Positions 45,989 to 56,327 of a stretch of 64,000 nt of DNA are shown one piece after another. Source of the stretch: Plotosus lineatus (taxonomy: Eukaryota > Chordata > Actinopteri > Siluriformes > Plotosidae). The stretch spans positions 8,281,080 to 8,345,079 of the forward strand of contig CM045729.1 in assembly GCA_024760905.1 (NCBI GenBank), given 5' to 3'. How positions within the stretch are numbered: position 1 is the stretch's first letter; each line of letters starts with the position of its first letter. Below the pieces are notes generated by a model. That model searched no databases. It had not been told where the DNA came from and saw nothing but the letters and a program-made list of their open reading frames with translations. The translations under genes were made by a program, and so were the position numbers.

Positions 45989-46033
45989 GAATGCTGCATT
46001 ACCGTGTGGAATGTTTTGACATGTAGATAGACA
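45341..46033 (-). other. rnf34: rnf34 3' UTR and CA/CT microsatellites
   Basis: Downstream of the rnf34 stop on the minus strand are (CA)n/(TG)n and CT blocks (45,602-45,850 and 45,938-45,988). TTTATT words at about 45,490 and 45,535 are minus-strand AATAAA poly(A) candidates. Confidence 0.5.
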
Positions 46034-46218
46034 TCAGGATCTGAAGACATGGACAGCACGGATGACGTACTGTCTGCATATGGGACACTCGCTCATGCGC
46101 TTGCCGCACTTTGTGCACGTGACCATGTGACCACACTCTAACAACACGCAGTCGATCACCGCGTCCATGCAGATACGACACAAATTCTCATCAGTTGCCA
46201 GCCGAGGGCTCTCTCCAT
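46034..46218 (-). CDS. rnf34: rnf34 last exon: RING domain
   Basis: It reads [20 protein letters not shown], then [20 protein letters not shown] and ends AVHVFRS. The C3HC4 ligands are complete and almost identical to human RNF34. The acceptor is a TG run ending TAG. Confidence 0.96.
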
Positions 46219-46496
46219 CTACACACACACACACACAGAGAGAATGGAGAGATGGGATTTAAATAATTAATTTTTACTTAATTATGAGAAAATCTAAAAT
46301 TTATCAGATGAGACAAGTCAAATATTTTGTGTTATGATTTCCCAGCATGCATCTGTCATGTGTGTGAGTGATACCTGTATTGATGTCTTGGCTTTGGCTC
46401 ACATTCTCCACTGAAAAACACAAAAATTTAATGCATTATTAATTAGATCACGGTATGTGTGAGTGTGTGCGTGTGCAGCTGACTGGACTTGCGGTA

Positions 46497-46530
<34 letters not shown>

Positions 46531-47791
46531 CTAACTGGACTTGCGGTTGTCCATGTTGTCGGTGTACAGTCTCCTCACTCTCTCCACCAGCTCCCACTTC
46601 TCACAGCAACCAGAAAAATTTACAAAATTCCGGGCCAGGATTTCCTTCAACTGTCGCACAGTGAGCCGCTCCACATCATCCACACACGACAGGTCAGAGA
46701 GAGATGCTCGACCCGTCCGCCGCACCACCTGACCAATCAGAAAATACCACATTATCACCATCAACAACAATGGTTCATTTTTTTCTTATTTCCTGTCTCT
46801 CACCTCTGGGGTTTGTTCTGTGGGCTCAACGGTGAAAAGTGATGCAGAGTCAACAAACAGCTGTAAGAAACACACACACACACAAGGTTCAAAATGTTTA
46901 CTCCATGCTAACTCCGCCCCTCATTTGTCCATCATCCTTTTCCACCAAACACAAACCTCAGTGGTCGATCCTGAGCCATCATCTCGACTGATTGGCTCTT
47001 CATGTGTAGGTGAGAGTGGGGTGGCAGAATGTGTGGTGGGTGGGCTATACAGTGGACTTGTGGAGAATGTGGGCGTGTCTGAATCTTCCTCACTCTCCAC
47101 CCCTTGGTGAAACAGCACTAAATTCACCAAATCCTCTTTTTCTCTGTGGACCGAAGGTCAGGTTATAAATAAATGCAGCAAAAATATTATGCCTTTGCCC
47201 ACTCTACACACCACGGTTTTACCTGCAGGTGTCGGTGTTGATGTTGCGCAGCGTTAAGTAGCGTCGCAGGTCTTTAACACGCAGTTTCATGAGACGTGGC
47301 CGCTGGAATGCCGTTCCCTTCAAAAGATTACATGTACAACAGATCCTCAGGTTCTCCTGCTGAACCGAACACATCGAGCAAAAACTCCGCCTACACTCAC
47401 AACACACATACTGCACAGAGGGGAGAAAATATGCATGAAATTGTTCAGATTCTCCATATCTCCAGCATGAGGGAGGGAGAGACAGGCAGACAGACATACT
47501 CACCCTCCTCCTGAAGATGGAGAAGCTCTCAGTGCATGATTGACAGCTGAGTGTGTGAGTGTGAGTGTGTATATTAGACTGTCTGTGCGTGTGTGTGTGA
47601 GTGTGAGTATTAGACTGTCTGTGTGTGTGAGTGTGTGTCTGAGGGTGAGCATGTGTGGAATATCCAGCAGACGGAGTGAAGCGGAATGAACTGGCTCCTC
47701 CGAACACAGGGTGCTGTCCCCTCACTGCCCCTGCCCCCATCACCTCGTTCAGCAAACCACAACAGGATGCCCACACACAAGAGGCACCAGC

Positions 47792-47834
<43 letters not shown>

Positions 47835-48740
47835 GAATTAAACAGAGCTTTCAAAGATACAGTACAAAACAACATGACTGACAAGTTAATAGAGCCACCC
47901 CTTTTTTCTGATTGGTTGGATTTTGGACAGACGCAAACAGTCTAAAGAATCACAAATACCTGCTCCTTTAATTCCAACTGTAACAGATACATATCACAGA
48001 ACAGAGAGAGAGAGAGAGAGATTTTAACACATTCTGTTCATGTGGACCTTTATTTACAGGGTCTATGATGTAAACACCTCCCTGAATCCTAAATCCTAAT
48101 AAACACTGGAGCTCTGTATGGATTAGTGTGAATATAAACCTGTGTAATCTGGACATGGCTCATGTTCTCGGTGTGGTTATGATTTATCTTTATTTAGTTC
48201 AAGCTTTCAGGAATTTAGGGCTGGAGCACTTTACTGGATGTCCTGACTCAGGATGTGGTGACAGATCAATGTCTGAGAAGACTAGAGCTGTAATGAGGGA
48301 TTAATTCTCAGCCCAGACTTAACCTCCATGTTGATCACACGTTATATCTCTAAAAAAAAAAGCCATAATTATTTCAACTTATTCTTTAGATTTTAAACTC
48401 CTGTTATAATAATCCCAAATCCTTCTATAGTTCTCTAAACGTGGAGTTTAAATAAAATACATCCGTGCTAATAAATCCTGTTTCGAGGGAATTAATCCCA
48501 TACAGTACATACGAGTTTATAAACTTATTTACGACATATGCCGCAAATGGCAATGTTTACTAACTTTTGACTTCCTCGTTCACTCACCCTACAAAGTGCA
48601 CTTCAATCAACAAACACCCATTTAGAACTCGCCCGAATTTCTCTGAACAACGCTAGCAAAGTGTTTAACAAACACCCATAAATATTGATTTTATCGATGT
48701 TTACTTGACGATTCAAGTAAATGAAAATGATTACCTTCAT
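46034..48740 (-). CDS. rnf34: rnf34, RING-type E3 ubiquitin ligase, 8 coding exons
   Basis: Rnf34 (CARP-1) is a membrane-associated RING E3 that ubiquitinates apoptotic and signalling proteins. Coding exons in reading order: 48,740-48,735 (ATGAAG only); 47,791-47,504; 47,410-47,223; 47,143-46,957; 46,860-46,804; 46,728-46,536; 46,410-46,375; 46,218-46,034. All junctions are GT-AG with matching phase, giving 379 residues (human about 372). The order is an N-terminus with [19 protein letters not shown], a FYVE-like zinc finger, a poorly conserved acidic linker, a SAP-like helix block ([20 protein letters not shown]) and a C-terminal RING. It is convergent with kdm2b and divergent from anapc5. 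Oddities: a translated CA repeat in exon 2, a duplicated donor at exon 6 and a 36-nt exon 7. Confidence 0.94.
47223..47410 (-). CDS. rnf34: rnf34 exon 3: FYVE-like zinc finger and following helices
   Basis: [20 protein letters not shown] and [20 protein letters not shown] supply the remaining zinc ligands. [20 protein letters not shown] follows. The exon ends in phase 2. Confidence 0.93.
47504..47791 (-). CDS. rnf34: rnf34 exon 2 with translated CA repeat
   Basis: The exon encodes residues 3-98. After the conserved [11 protein letters not shown], about 35 residues of His-Thr repeat with two RQSN blocks (residues about 48-82) precede the first zinc-ligand pair CQSC. Human RNF34 has about 12 ordinary residues here. 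There is no stop and no credible internal donor in the insert, so it looks genuinely exonic. Confidence 0.85.
47950..48730. other. rnf34: rnf34 intron 1
   Basis: Unique AT-rich sequence with a GA run at 48,006-48,020. No extra exon is seen between the ATGAAG exon and exon 2. Confidence 0.5.
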
Positions 48741-48960
48741 ATCAATTTCGGATACCGAAGGAAAATAAAGTTAAACAGAAAAAATCACGAGCCATCTTGT
48801 ACCACCTAATCCAGACAGCAACACCTTCATTTTGACTTCCGCATAGCAACAAACCACACCCACTACCGTTGTCATTGGCTAAATTCATTCAAAAAGAACA
48901 CGCTGATTGGTCGCCACAGCATCGTTTTCCGATATTTTAAAAATACGGACGACTGTATAC
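48741..48960 (-). promoter_or_regulatory. rnf34: rnf34 5' UTR and promoter
   Basis: On the plus strand GTCATTGGCTAAA (48,874) and GCTGATTGGTCGCC (48,903) are two inverted CCAAT boxes, that is CCAAT on the rnf34 strand. AGCCATCTTGTACC (about 48,790) resembles a YY1 AAGATGGC-type site. No TATA box is obvious. Confidence 0.5.
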
Positions 48961-49709
48961 AGGCATACCTCCACTTAAGTCGTTTCAAGTTAAGTTGTTC
49001 TCGATTATACGTCGTTTTACAAAAAATATATGGAAAAAAATAAATTAAAACAAAGTTTACGTCATTATAATCATATAATTATATATTATATAAAATATTT
49101 AGTGTATTAAATATTATGTGTGTGTATTATATCCCTCACTTTTCATGGTTAATTGGGACCAAGATACCATCGCAACCGCCGAATTCCGTGCAGTAGGATC
49201 AACACCCCCTTGACTGAGGTATACATACATGTGTATATAATATCAATAAATACATATTCAGTGTTATAACTGCTTATAATAACAATTAAACATTCGAAAA
49301 TAACGCATAAGATGTAAATAAAATATAAATACACCCACATACAGATGCTCATGCGTGCGCGCACACAGATGCGCACCTCAGATAAAAATGTAAGTAATTT
49401 TGACGGGGTTGTTTTGTTATGTGATTTTTTTTTTTTTTTTTTTTTTTTTTGCATAATTGGCCTTGTTTTGCAGCATTTTGCTTAACTTCTCCTCCTTTTC
49501 TTCCTTAATTTCCTTATTTTTTAATGCGATTAATATTAAAAAAAAAAAACGCGATGCACTGAAGCCGCATGAATTGAAGCGCAAAGTACCGAGGGATCCC
49601 TGTATATATGACATTTCCTTTCGGCTTTTTTTTTTTCAGGGGTCGCCACAGCAAATGATTCGCACGTTTCATTTGGCATAGGTTTTTACGTCGGATGCCC
49701 AGATCCCTG

Positions 49710-49767
<58 letters not shown>

Positions 49768-49832
49768 AATTTTTATTTGCTCTACCAAAAAGTATTGAGC
49801 ACTCTCCTACGGAAGGATCTACTCAGAAAATC

Positions 49833-49866
<34 letters not shown>

Positions 49867-49945
49867 CCGAGAGATAAGTTAATTCGATTCGAATTAAGTT
49901 GCTTTTCGACTTAAGTCGTCTCTCCTGGAACCGAATAATGATATG
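48958..49945. mobile_element. Tigger-like MITEs between rnf34 and anapc5
   Basis: An outer pair TACAGGCATACCTCCACTTA (48,958) and CGACTTAAGTCGTCTCTCCT (about 49,907) look like ends of one element. Inside it another element runs from about 49,133 (ATCCCTCACTTTTCATGGTT) to 49,603 (CCGAGGGATCCCTGTA). A small S1 SINE piece (49,616-49,705, minus) and TA/CA microsatellites fill the rest. Confidence 0.55.
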
Positions 49946-49978
49946 TGTGTGTGTGTGTGCGTGTGTGTGTGTGTGTAT

Positions 49979-49983
49979 ACATG

Positions 49984-50055
<72 letters not shown>

Positions 50056-50060
50056 CATGT
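49979..50060. repeat. 82-bp TG/CA palindrome
   Basis: ACATGCAGAG, a TG run, GTATAC at the centre, a CA run, then CTCTGCATGT. It is a near-perfect inverted repeat able to extrude a cruciform. Confidence 0.88.
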
Positions 50061-50129
50061 CCGAATTTTTAAATGTATTATTATTATAATTATTATTAGT
50101 AATACAAGTAGTAATACATATTTTAATTA

Positions 50130-50185
<56 letters not shown>
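50130..50185. repeat. (TA)n microsatellite
   Basis: An uninterrupted TA run followed by TATGTGTATGTATATG variants. Confidence 0.85.
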
Positions 50186-50187
<2 letters not shown>

Positions 50188-50211
50188 ATGTATATGTATG
50201 TATATGTTAAC

Positions 50212-50440
50212 TGGGGATTTAGTTCAGTTGGTAGAGTGTCCAATTTATCCTCTGGAAGGTCGGAGTTCAAATCAGGCCGTGTCATACCATGAGATGTTAA
50301 AATTTGGGAGTTGTTGCTTCTTGCTTGGTGCTCAGCATCAAAAGGAAAAGGATAGAACAACACAACAACTGGTGCCGTACAGTGGCGACGGGTACCTGGA
50401 GCGCTGGGGTCTCATGTGCATTGAGCATACGTGTGTATGA
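50212..50440 (+). mobile_element. tRNA-like SINE (fourth type)
   Basis: GGGGATTTAGTTCAGTTGGT is a good A box and GGTCGGAGTTCAAATCAGG a B box. The body includes GTTGTTGCTTCTTGCTTGGT and GCTCAGCATCAAAAGG. It is not an intact tRNA gene because the stem complements are poor and a SINE body follows. Confidence 0.65.
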
Positions 50441-50689
50441 AATTGTACTATATAAGCATCCATAATATATATAACTTATGACAGTGTTATAGTTTCTTAT
50501 TAGTGCAATTACTCTCTTCACGTGGGATTCCTTCCAGAGGCGGAGGGGTTCCACAGTTCACCAACCTGTTACAGGATTAATACAGACACATACAACATAC
50601 AGACACATATAACCATTCATTCACACATACACTTATCAAACATTTAATTCATTTTCTGTAACTGCTTAATCCTAATTAGGTGGTGGCGA

Positions 50690-50785
50690 TGACGACGACG
50701 ACAACCTGTGGTGAGTGGGGCTTGAACCCTCAATCTTAGGATCAGTGATCCAGCACCTAGACCACTCGGACACCACTGCCCCATC
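50690..50785 (-). mobile_element. tRNA-derived SINE (S1) head fragment
   Basis: Minus-strand GGGGCAGTGGTGTCCGAGTG and GGTTCAAGCC-like words match the S1 head. The body and tail are missing. Confidence 0.6.
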
Positions 50786-50829
50786 AAACATTTAATTTGA
50801 TTAAATGCAGTTTTATTTGTATGTTACTG

Positions 50830-51345
50830 TTTACAGTTAAAAGTGTCCGGAGTGATGTGTGATAGGAGGGTATCAGCAAGAATGAAAGGAAAAGTGTACA
50901 AGACGGTGATGAGGCCAGCGATGTTCTTTGGTTTAGAAACAGTGGCCCGAGGAAAAGACAGGAGGCAGAGCTGGAGGTAGCAGAGATGAAAATGTTGAGG
51001 TTCTTTTTGGGAGGAACGAGGATGGATAGGATCAGGAAGGAGTCCATCAGAGGGACAGCACACGTAAGACGTTTTGGAGACAAAGTCCGAGAGGCTAGAT
51101 TGAGATAGTTTGGACATGTACGGAGGAGGGATAGTGAGTATATTGGTAGTAGGTTGCTGAGGTTGGAACTACCAGGCAGAAGGCCTAGAGGAAGACCAAA
51201 GAGAAGATTCATGGATGTGGTGAAGGAGGACATGAAGGTAATTGGAGTAAGAGTAGAACATGCAGAGGACAGGGTGAGATGGAGGCAGATGATTCGCTGT
51301 GGCGACCCCTGAAGGGAAAAACCGAAGAAGAAGAAAACGATGTCT
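50830..51345 (+). mobile_element. RTE-type LINE, 5'-truncated 3' end
   Basis: Frames read KGKVYKTVMRPAMFFGLETV, EMKMLRFFLGGTRMDRIRKE, RPRGRPKRRFMDVVKEDMKV and RVRWRQMIRCGDP, then the 3' tail GGGAAAAACCGAAGAAGAAG. This is the C-terminal end of an RTE-like reverse-transcriptase polyprotein with internal breaks. Its last roughly 50 bp match the tail of the S1 SINEs. Confidence 0.8.
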
Positions 51346-51429
51346 TTCGGGACAAAAATCCCAAATACATAAAATACAAACAAATAAACATTGGAAGATA
51401 CTCGAAACTATACTGAGTTGACTGTCTGA

Positions 51430-51752
51430 GTCGCATCATATTCTTTCCTGCATTGGAGGAACGTGCGTATGACGTCATATCAGTTGCGGCGAATTGATTG
51501 GCTGAAATTGCCGTCGCGCAAAGGACGTCATGATGTCGCCGGAAGTGGAGGGTAGTTTTGAACTGGATTTAGCGGTAGGATGTGATGCTAATTTGTTGAT
51601 GAAGTGATATTTTCACGCGGATTTTGAGTTTAGACTGAAGTACGAGACCGTTTATAAAATGATGAATGGTGTGGTGTTTGGTTTTAACCCCGTGCTGCAG
51701 TGTGTGTAACGGGTTTAATATACACTGGGACTGGACAGGATTAGAACGCGTC
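51430..51752 (+). promoter_or_regulatory. anapc5: anapc5 promoter and 5' UTR
   Basis: It contains a perfect CRE TGACGTCA (51,470-51,477), a second GGACGTCATGA (51,523), an inverted CCAAT box GATTGGCTG (51,496) and an ETS site CCGGAAGTG (51,539-51,547). This is a typical TATA-less housekeeping arrangement, beginning 85 bp downstream of the RTE tail. Confidence 0.7.
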
Positions 51753-51962
51753 ATGGCGAGTGTTCATGAGAGTCTGTACTTCAACCCGATGATGGTGAAC
51801 GGTGTGGTGCAGGTGAATATCTTCGGCATTAAAGACTGGGTGACTCCCTACAAGATCTCCGTGTTAGCGCTGCTGTATGAGATGAGCTCGCCCAATAAAC
51901 TCATGGTCATGGCATTGTTGGACAGGAGGAGACTCAACAAACTCATCTTACCCCTACAACAG
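51753..51962 (+). CDS. anapc5: anapc5 exon 1
   Basis: 70 codons from MASVHESLYFNP to LILPLQQ, phase 0. The human exon-1 region ends at the equivalent LLPLLQ, followed by GPDI; here exon 2 (53,315) begins GPDV. The last 24 nt of this exon and the following donor are the seed of the tandem array that follows. Confidence 0.94.
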
Positions 51963-54900
51963 GTACCACACGCATCATCTACTGTGTACTACACCCACAA
52001 ACCCATCTTACCCCTACAACAGGTACCACACCCACACACCCATCATCTACTGTGTACTACACCCACAAACCCATCTTACCCCTACAACAGGTACCACACC
52101 CATCATCTACTGTGTACTACACCCACAAACCCATCTTACCCCTACAACAGGTACCACACCCATCATCTACTGTGTACTACACCCACAAACCCATCTTACC
52201 CCTACAACAGGTACCACACGCATCATCTACTGTGTACTACACCCACAAACCCATCTTACCCCTACAACAGGTACCACACCCACACACCCATCATCTACTG
52301 TGTACTACACCCACAAACCCATCTTACCCCTACAACAGGTACCACACCCATCATCTACTGTGTACTACACCCACAAACCCATCTTACCCCTACAACAGGT
52401 ACCACACCCACACACCCATCATCTACTGTGTACTACACCCACAAACCCATCTTACCCCTACAACAGGTACCACACGCATCATCTACTGTGTACTACACCC
52501 ACAAACCCATCTTACCCCTACAACAGGTACCACACCCATCATCTACTGTGTACTACACCCACAAACCCATCTTACCCCTACAACAGGTACCACACCCACA
52601 CACCCATCATCTACTGTGTACTACACCCACAAACCCATCTTACCCCTACAACAGGTACCACACCCACACACACATCATCTACTGTGTACTACACCCACAA
52701 ACCCATCTTACCCCTACAACAGGTACCACACCCATCATCTACTGTGTACTACACCCACAAACCCATCTTACCCCTACAACAGGTACCACACCCACACACC
52801 CATCATCTACTGTGTACTACACCCACAAACCCATCTTACCCCTACAACAGGTACCACACCCACACACCCAATATCTACTGTGTACTACACCAACAAACCC
52901 ATCTTACCCCTACAACAGGTACCACACCCATCATCTGCTGTGTACTACACCCACAAACTCATCTTACCCGTACAACAGGTGCTACACCTACACACACACA
53001 CCCATCATCTACTGTGTACTACACCCACAAACCCATCTTACCCCTACAACAGGTACCACACCTACACACCCATCATCTCCTGTGTACTACACCCACAAAC
53101 TTATCTTACCCCTACAACAGGTACCACACGTACACACCCACACACACACATCATCCACTGTGTACTACACCCACAACCCATCTTACCCCTACAACAGGTA
53201 CCACACCCACACACCCATCATCTACTGTGTACTACACCCACAAACCCATCTTACCCCTACAACAGGTAACACAAACTGTGTGCGTGTGTGTGTATGTGTG
53301 CATGCACATTGTAGGGTCCAGATGTGCCGTTTGAGCAGTTCCTGAGCTCAATAGAAGAGTGCTGTCCTTACATTGCCACAGCAGTCAAACATAGGTAATA
53401 TCCTTTTCCATCCGTCTCTGCTTGTTTTTAAGATAAGAGATCATCTGTTGCATGAACAATAAAATTGGTAAAATTAAAATTCTCTCTCTCCTGACTCTGT
53501 ACTTTTTTGTCTCTTGTTTGTAGTTTTTTGCTATTAAACTGTAAATAAATATAAAACAATATTCTGCAATGCTTCCTTTCTCTGTGTGTGCACCAGGTTG
53601 TGTGCGATGGCAGACAGAGAGCTACAGGACATGGAGCACTTCTTTGCTGAATTACCGAGTGCTTTCACTGACTCTGAAGCATTTAAAACCAGCGTTGTGG
53701 GTTAGTGTGTGTGTGAGTGTGTGTGAGGGAGTTTGTGTTCTCATATCAGAGAAATATGTATACAATGGTAGCTCACTTTACGAAATTAATCCATTCCAGA
53801 GCATTTTTCGTAACCTGGATTTTTCGTAAGTTGAACCGCATTTTACATGTAAAACGCGTGATTCATTCCAATGCCCCAATACTACCCTTTTAAAATGACA
53901 AAAGCATACCTTTTAAGGTCCTCACTTTGTGTTGACTATGTCTTCTTAGTAGAGTTATAATCTTACAAATTAAAAGCCTGAGACAAAAAATAAAGTTGCA
54001 GTGAGCACACTCGAAAAACTCATGAAACAAGCTGCTGCTCAAGAGAGCTGCGTCATCCCTCCGAGCCAATGGGAGGCCAGCGGGGCGGGATGTTGGGAGA
54101 TAGCCAATGGGCGGGAGCTGCGTCATCCCTCCTAGCCAATGGGAAGCCAGCAGGACGGGATGTTGGGAGATAGCCAATTGGAGGCCAGCAGGGTGGGATG
54201 TTGGGAGATAGCCAATGGAAGGGAGTTGCATCATCCCTCCTAGCCAATGGGAGGCCAGCAGGGCGGGATGTTGGGAGATAGCCACTGGAAGGGAGTTGCA
54301 TCATCCCTCCTAGCCAATGGGAGGCCAGCAGGGCGGGATGTTGGGAGATAGCCAATGGGAGGGAGCTGCGTCATCTCTCCTAGCCAATGGGAGGCCAGCA
54401 GGGCGGGATGTTGGGAGATAGCCAATGGGAGGGAGCTGCGTCATCTCTCCTAGCCAATGGGAGGCCAGCGGGGCGGGATGTTGGGAGATAGCCAATGGGA
54501 GGGAGTTGCGTCATCCCTCCTAGCCAATGGGAGGCCAGCGGGGCGGGATGTTGGGAGATAGCCAATGGGAGGGAGCTGCGTCATCCCTCCTAGCCAATGG
54601 GAGGCCAGCGGGGCGGGATGTTGGGAGATAGCCAATGGGAGGGAGCTGCGTCATCCCTCCTAGCCAATGGGAGGCCAGCGGGGCGGGATGTTGGGAGATA
54701 GCCAATGGGAGGGAGCTGCGTCATCCCTCCTAGCCAATGGGAGGCCAGCGGGGCGGGATGTTGGGAGATAGCCAATGGGAGGGAGCTGCGTCATCCCTCC
54801 TAGCCAATGGGAGGCCAGCGGGGCGGGATGTTGGGAGATAGCCAATGGGAGGGAGCTGCGTCATCCCTCCTAGCCAATGGGAGGCCAGCGGGGCGGGATG

Positions 54901-56292
54901 TTGGGAGATAGCCAATGGGAGGGAGCTGCGTCATCTCTCCTAGCCAATGGGAGGCCAGCGGGGCGGGATGTTGGGAGATAGCCAATGGGAGGGAGTTGCG
55001 TCATCCCTCCTAGCCAATGGGAGGCCAGCGGGGCGGGATGTTGGGAGATAGCCAATGGGAGGGAGCTGCGTCATCCCTCCTAGCCAATGGGAGGCCAGCG
55101 GGGCGGGATGTTGGGAGATAGCCAATGGGAGGGAGCTGCGTCATCCCTCCTAGCCAATGGGAGGCCAGCGGGGCGGGATGTTGGGAGATAGCCAATGGGA
55201 GGGAGCTGCGTCATCCCTCCTAGCCAATGGGAGGCCAGCGGGGCGGGATGTTGGGAGATAGCCAATGGGAGGGAGCTGCGTCATCCCTCCTAGCCAATGG
55301 GAGGCCAGCGGGGCGGGATGTTGGGAGATAGCCAATGGGAGGGAGCTGCGTCATCCCTCCTAGCCAATGGGAGGCCAGCGGGGCGGGATGTTGGGAGATA
55401 GCCAATGGGAGGGAGCTGCGTCATCCCTCCTAGCCAATGGGAGGCCAGCGGGGCGGGATGTTGGGAGATAGCCAATGAAGAGCAACTCGTGCATTGTTTG
55501 AATAGCGCGTTTGGCACGTTTCGTGAGAACTTGTTTCGTATACTACAGAGACAAAAAATTTAGGAAAATGTTTTTCGTAACCTTAATTTTTTTTGTTTGT
55601 TGGGACTATCGTAAGGTGAAGTACCACTGTATATGTACAGATTTTTGTTTTTTATTCTGGAAAACAATTAGATTGATTGTTTTCATGTGAAACAGATGTT
55701 GAAATGAAATTTTGGAGTGTTTTGTTTCTCCAGTTTTCCTGTTTGCTCCACAAATTAAATAAAAAAAATTATTACAGAAATTCCAACATTATTTTATTCA
55801 TTTTTTTAAACAAAACAAACTTTACACTCTGTAATAAAATTACAATATCACATTTCTAAACTGTGTGTCTCTGTGTGTGTGTGTGTGTGTATGTATAGGG
55901 TTGTTTATGCGTCAGATGTTACTGGCGTATAATAAACTCTCCTTCAGTCAGGTGTATAAATTGTACAAGGCCCTGCAGCAGTACTGTCACTGTGGGCAAC
56001 GACCCCGACATGACCTCTCCAACTACACTAACGAAGACATGGAACTTAGCGCTAACGAGGACACGCTCACAGACATCACAGAGAAAAACGAGCTGGAGAA
56101 TACACACTCTCTGCTCCATTCAGAGCTCCGGTGTGTGTGTGTGAGTGAGAGAGAGAGTGAGAGAATTATTTTTGAGACTATTTGACAAGCTGTGTGTGTG
56201 TGTGTGTGTATATAATATTTAGGTGTGATGACAGCAGCAGTCCACTCTCTCAGAAACAGGCCGAGTATTTCCTCGCTCGACAGGTTGGTCAT

Positions 56293-56327
<35 letters not shown>

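Noticed and set aside
50212..50285. Possible tRNA gene
   Set aside because: A-box and B-box words are good, but acceptor-stem pairing is poor and SINE-like sequence follows without a terminator run.
51666..51752. In-frame extension upstream of the anapc5 ATG at 51,753
   Set aside because: MASVHESLYFNP matches the known family N-terminus exactly at 51,753; the upstream codons show no similarity.
51940..53275. CRISPR-like array because of regular 60/68-bp repeats
   Set aside because: Vertebrate context, no unique spacers, and the repeat is derived from the anapc5 exon end.
54240..55517. Series of identical 61-75-codon frames on the minus strand ([17 protein letters not shown] type)
   Set aside because: They arise from the 70-bp array repeating itself; 70 is not a multiple of 3, so no continuous protein exists.
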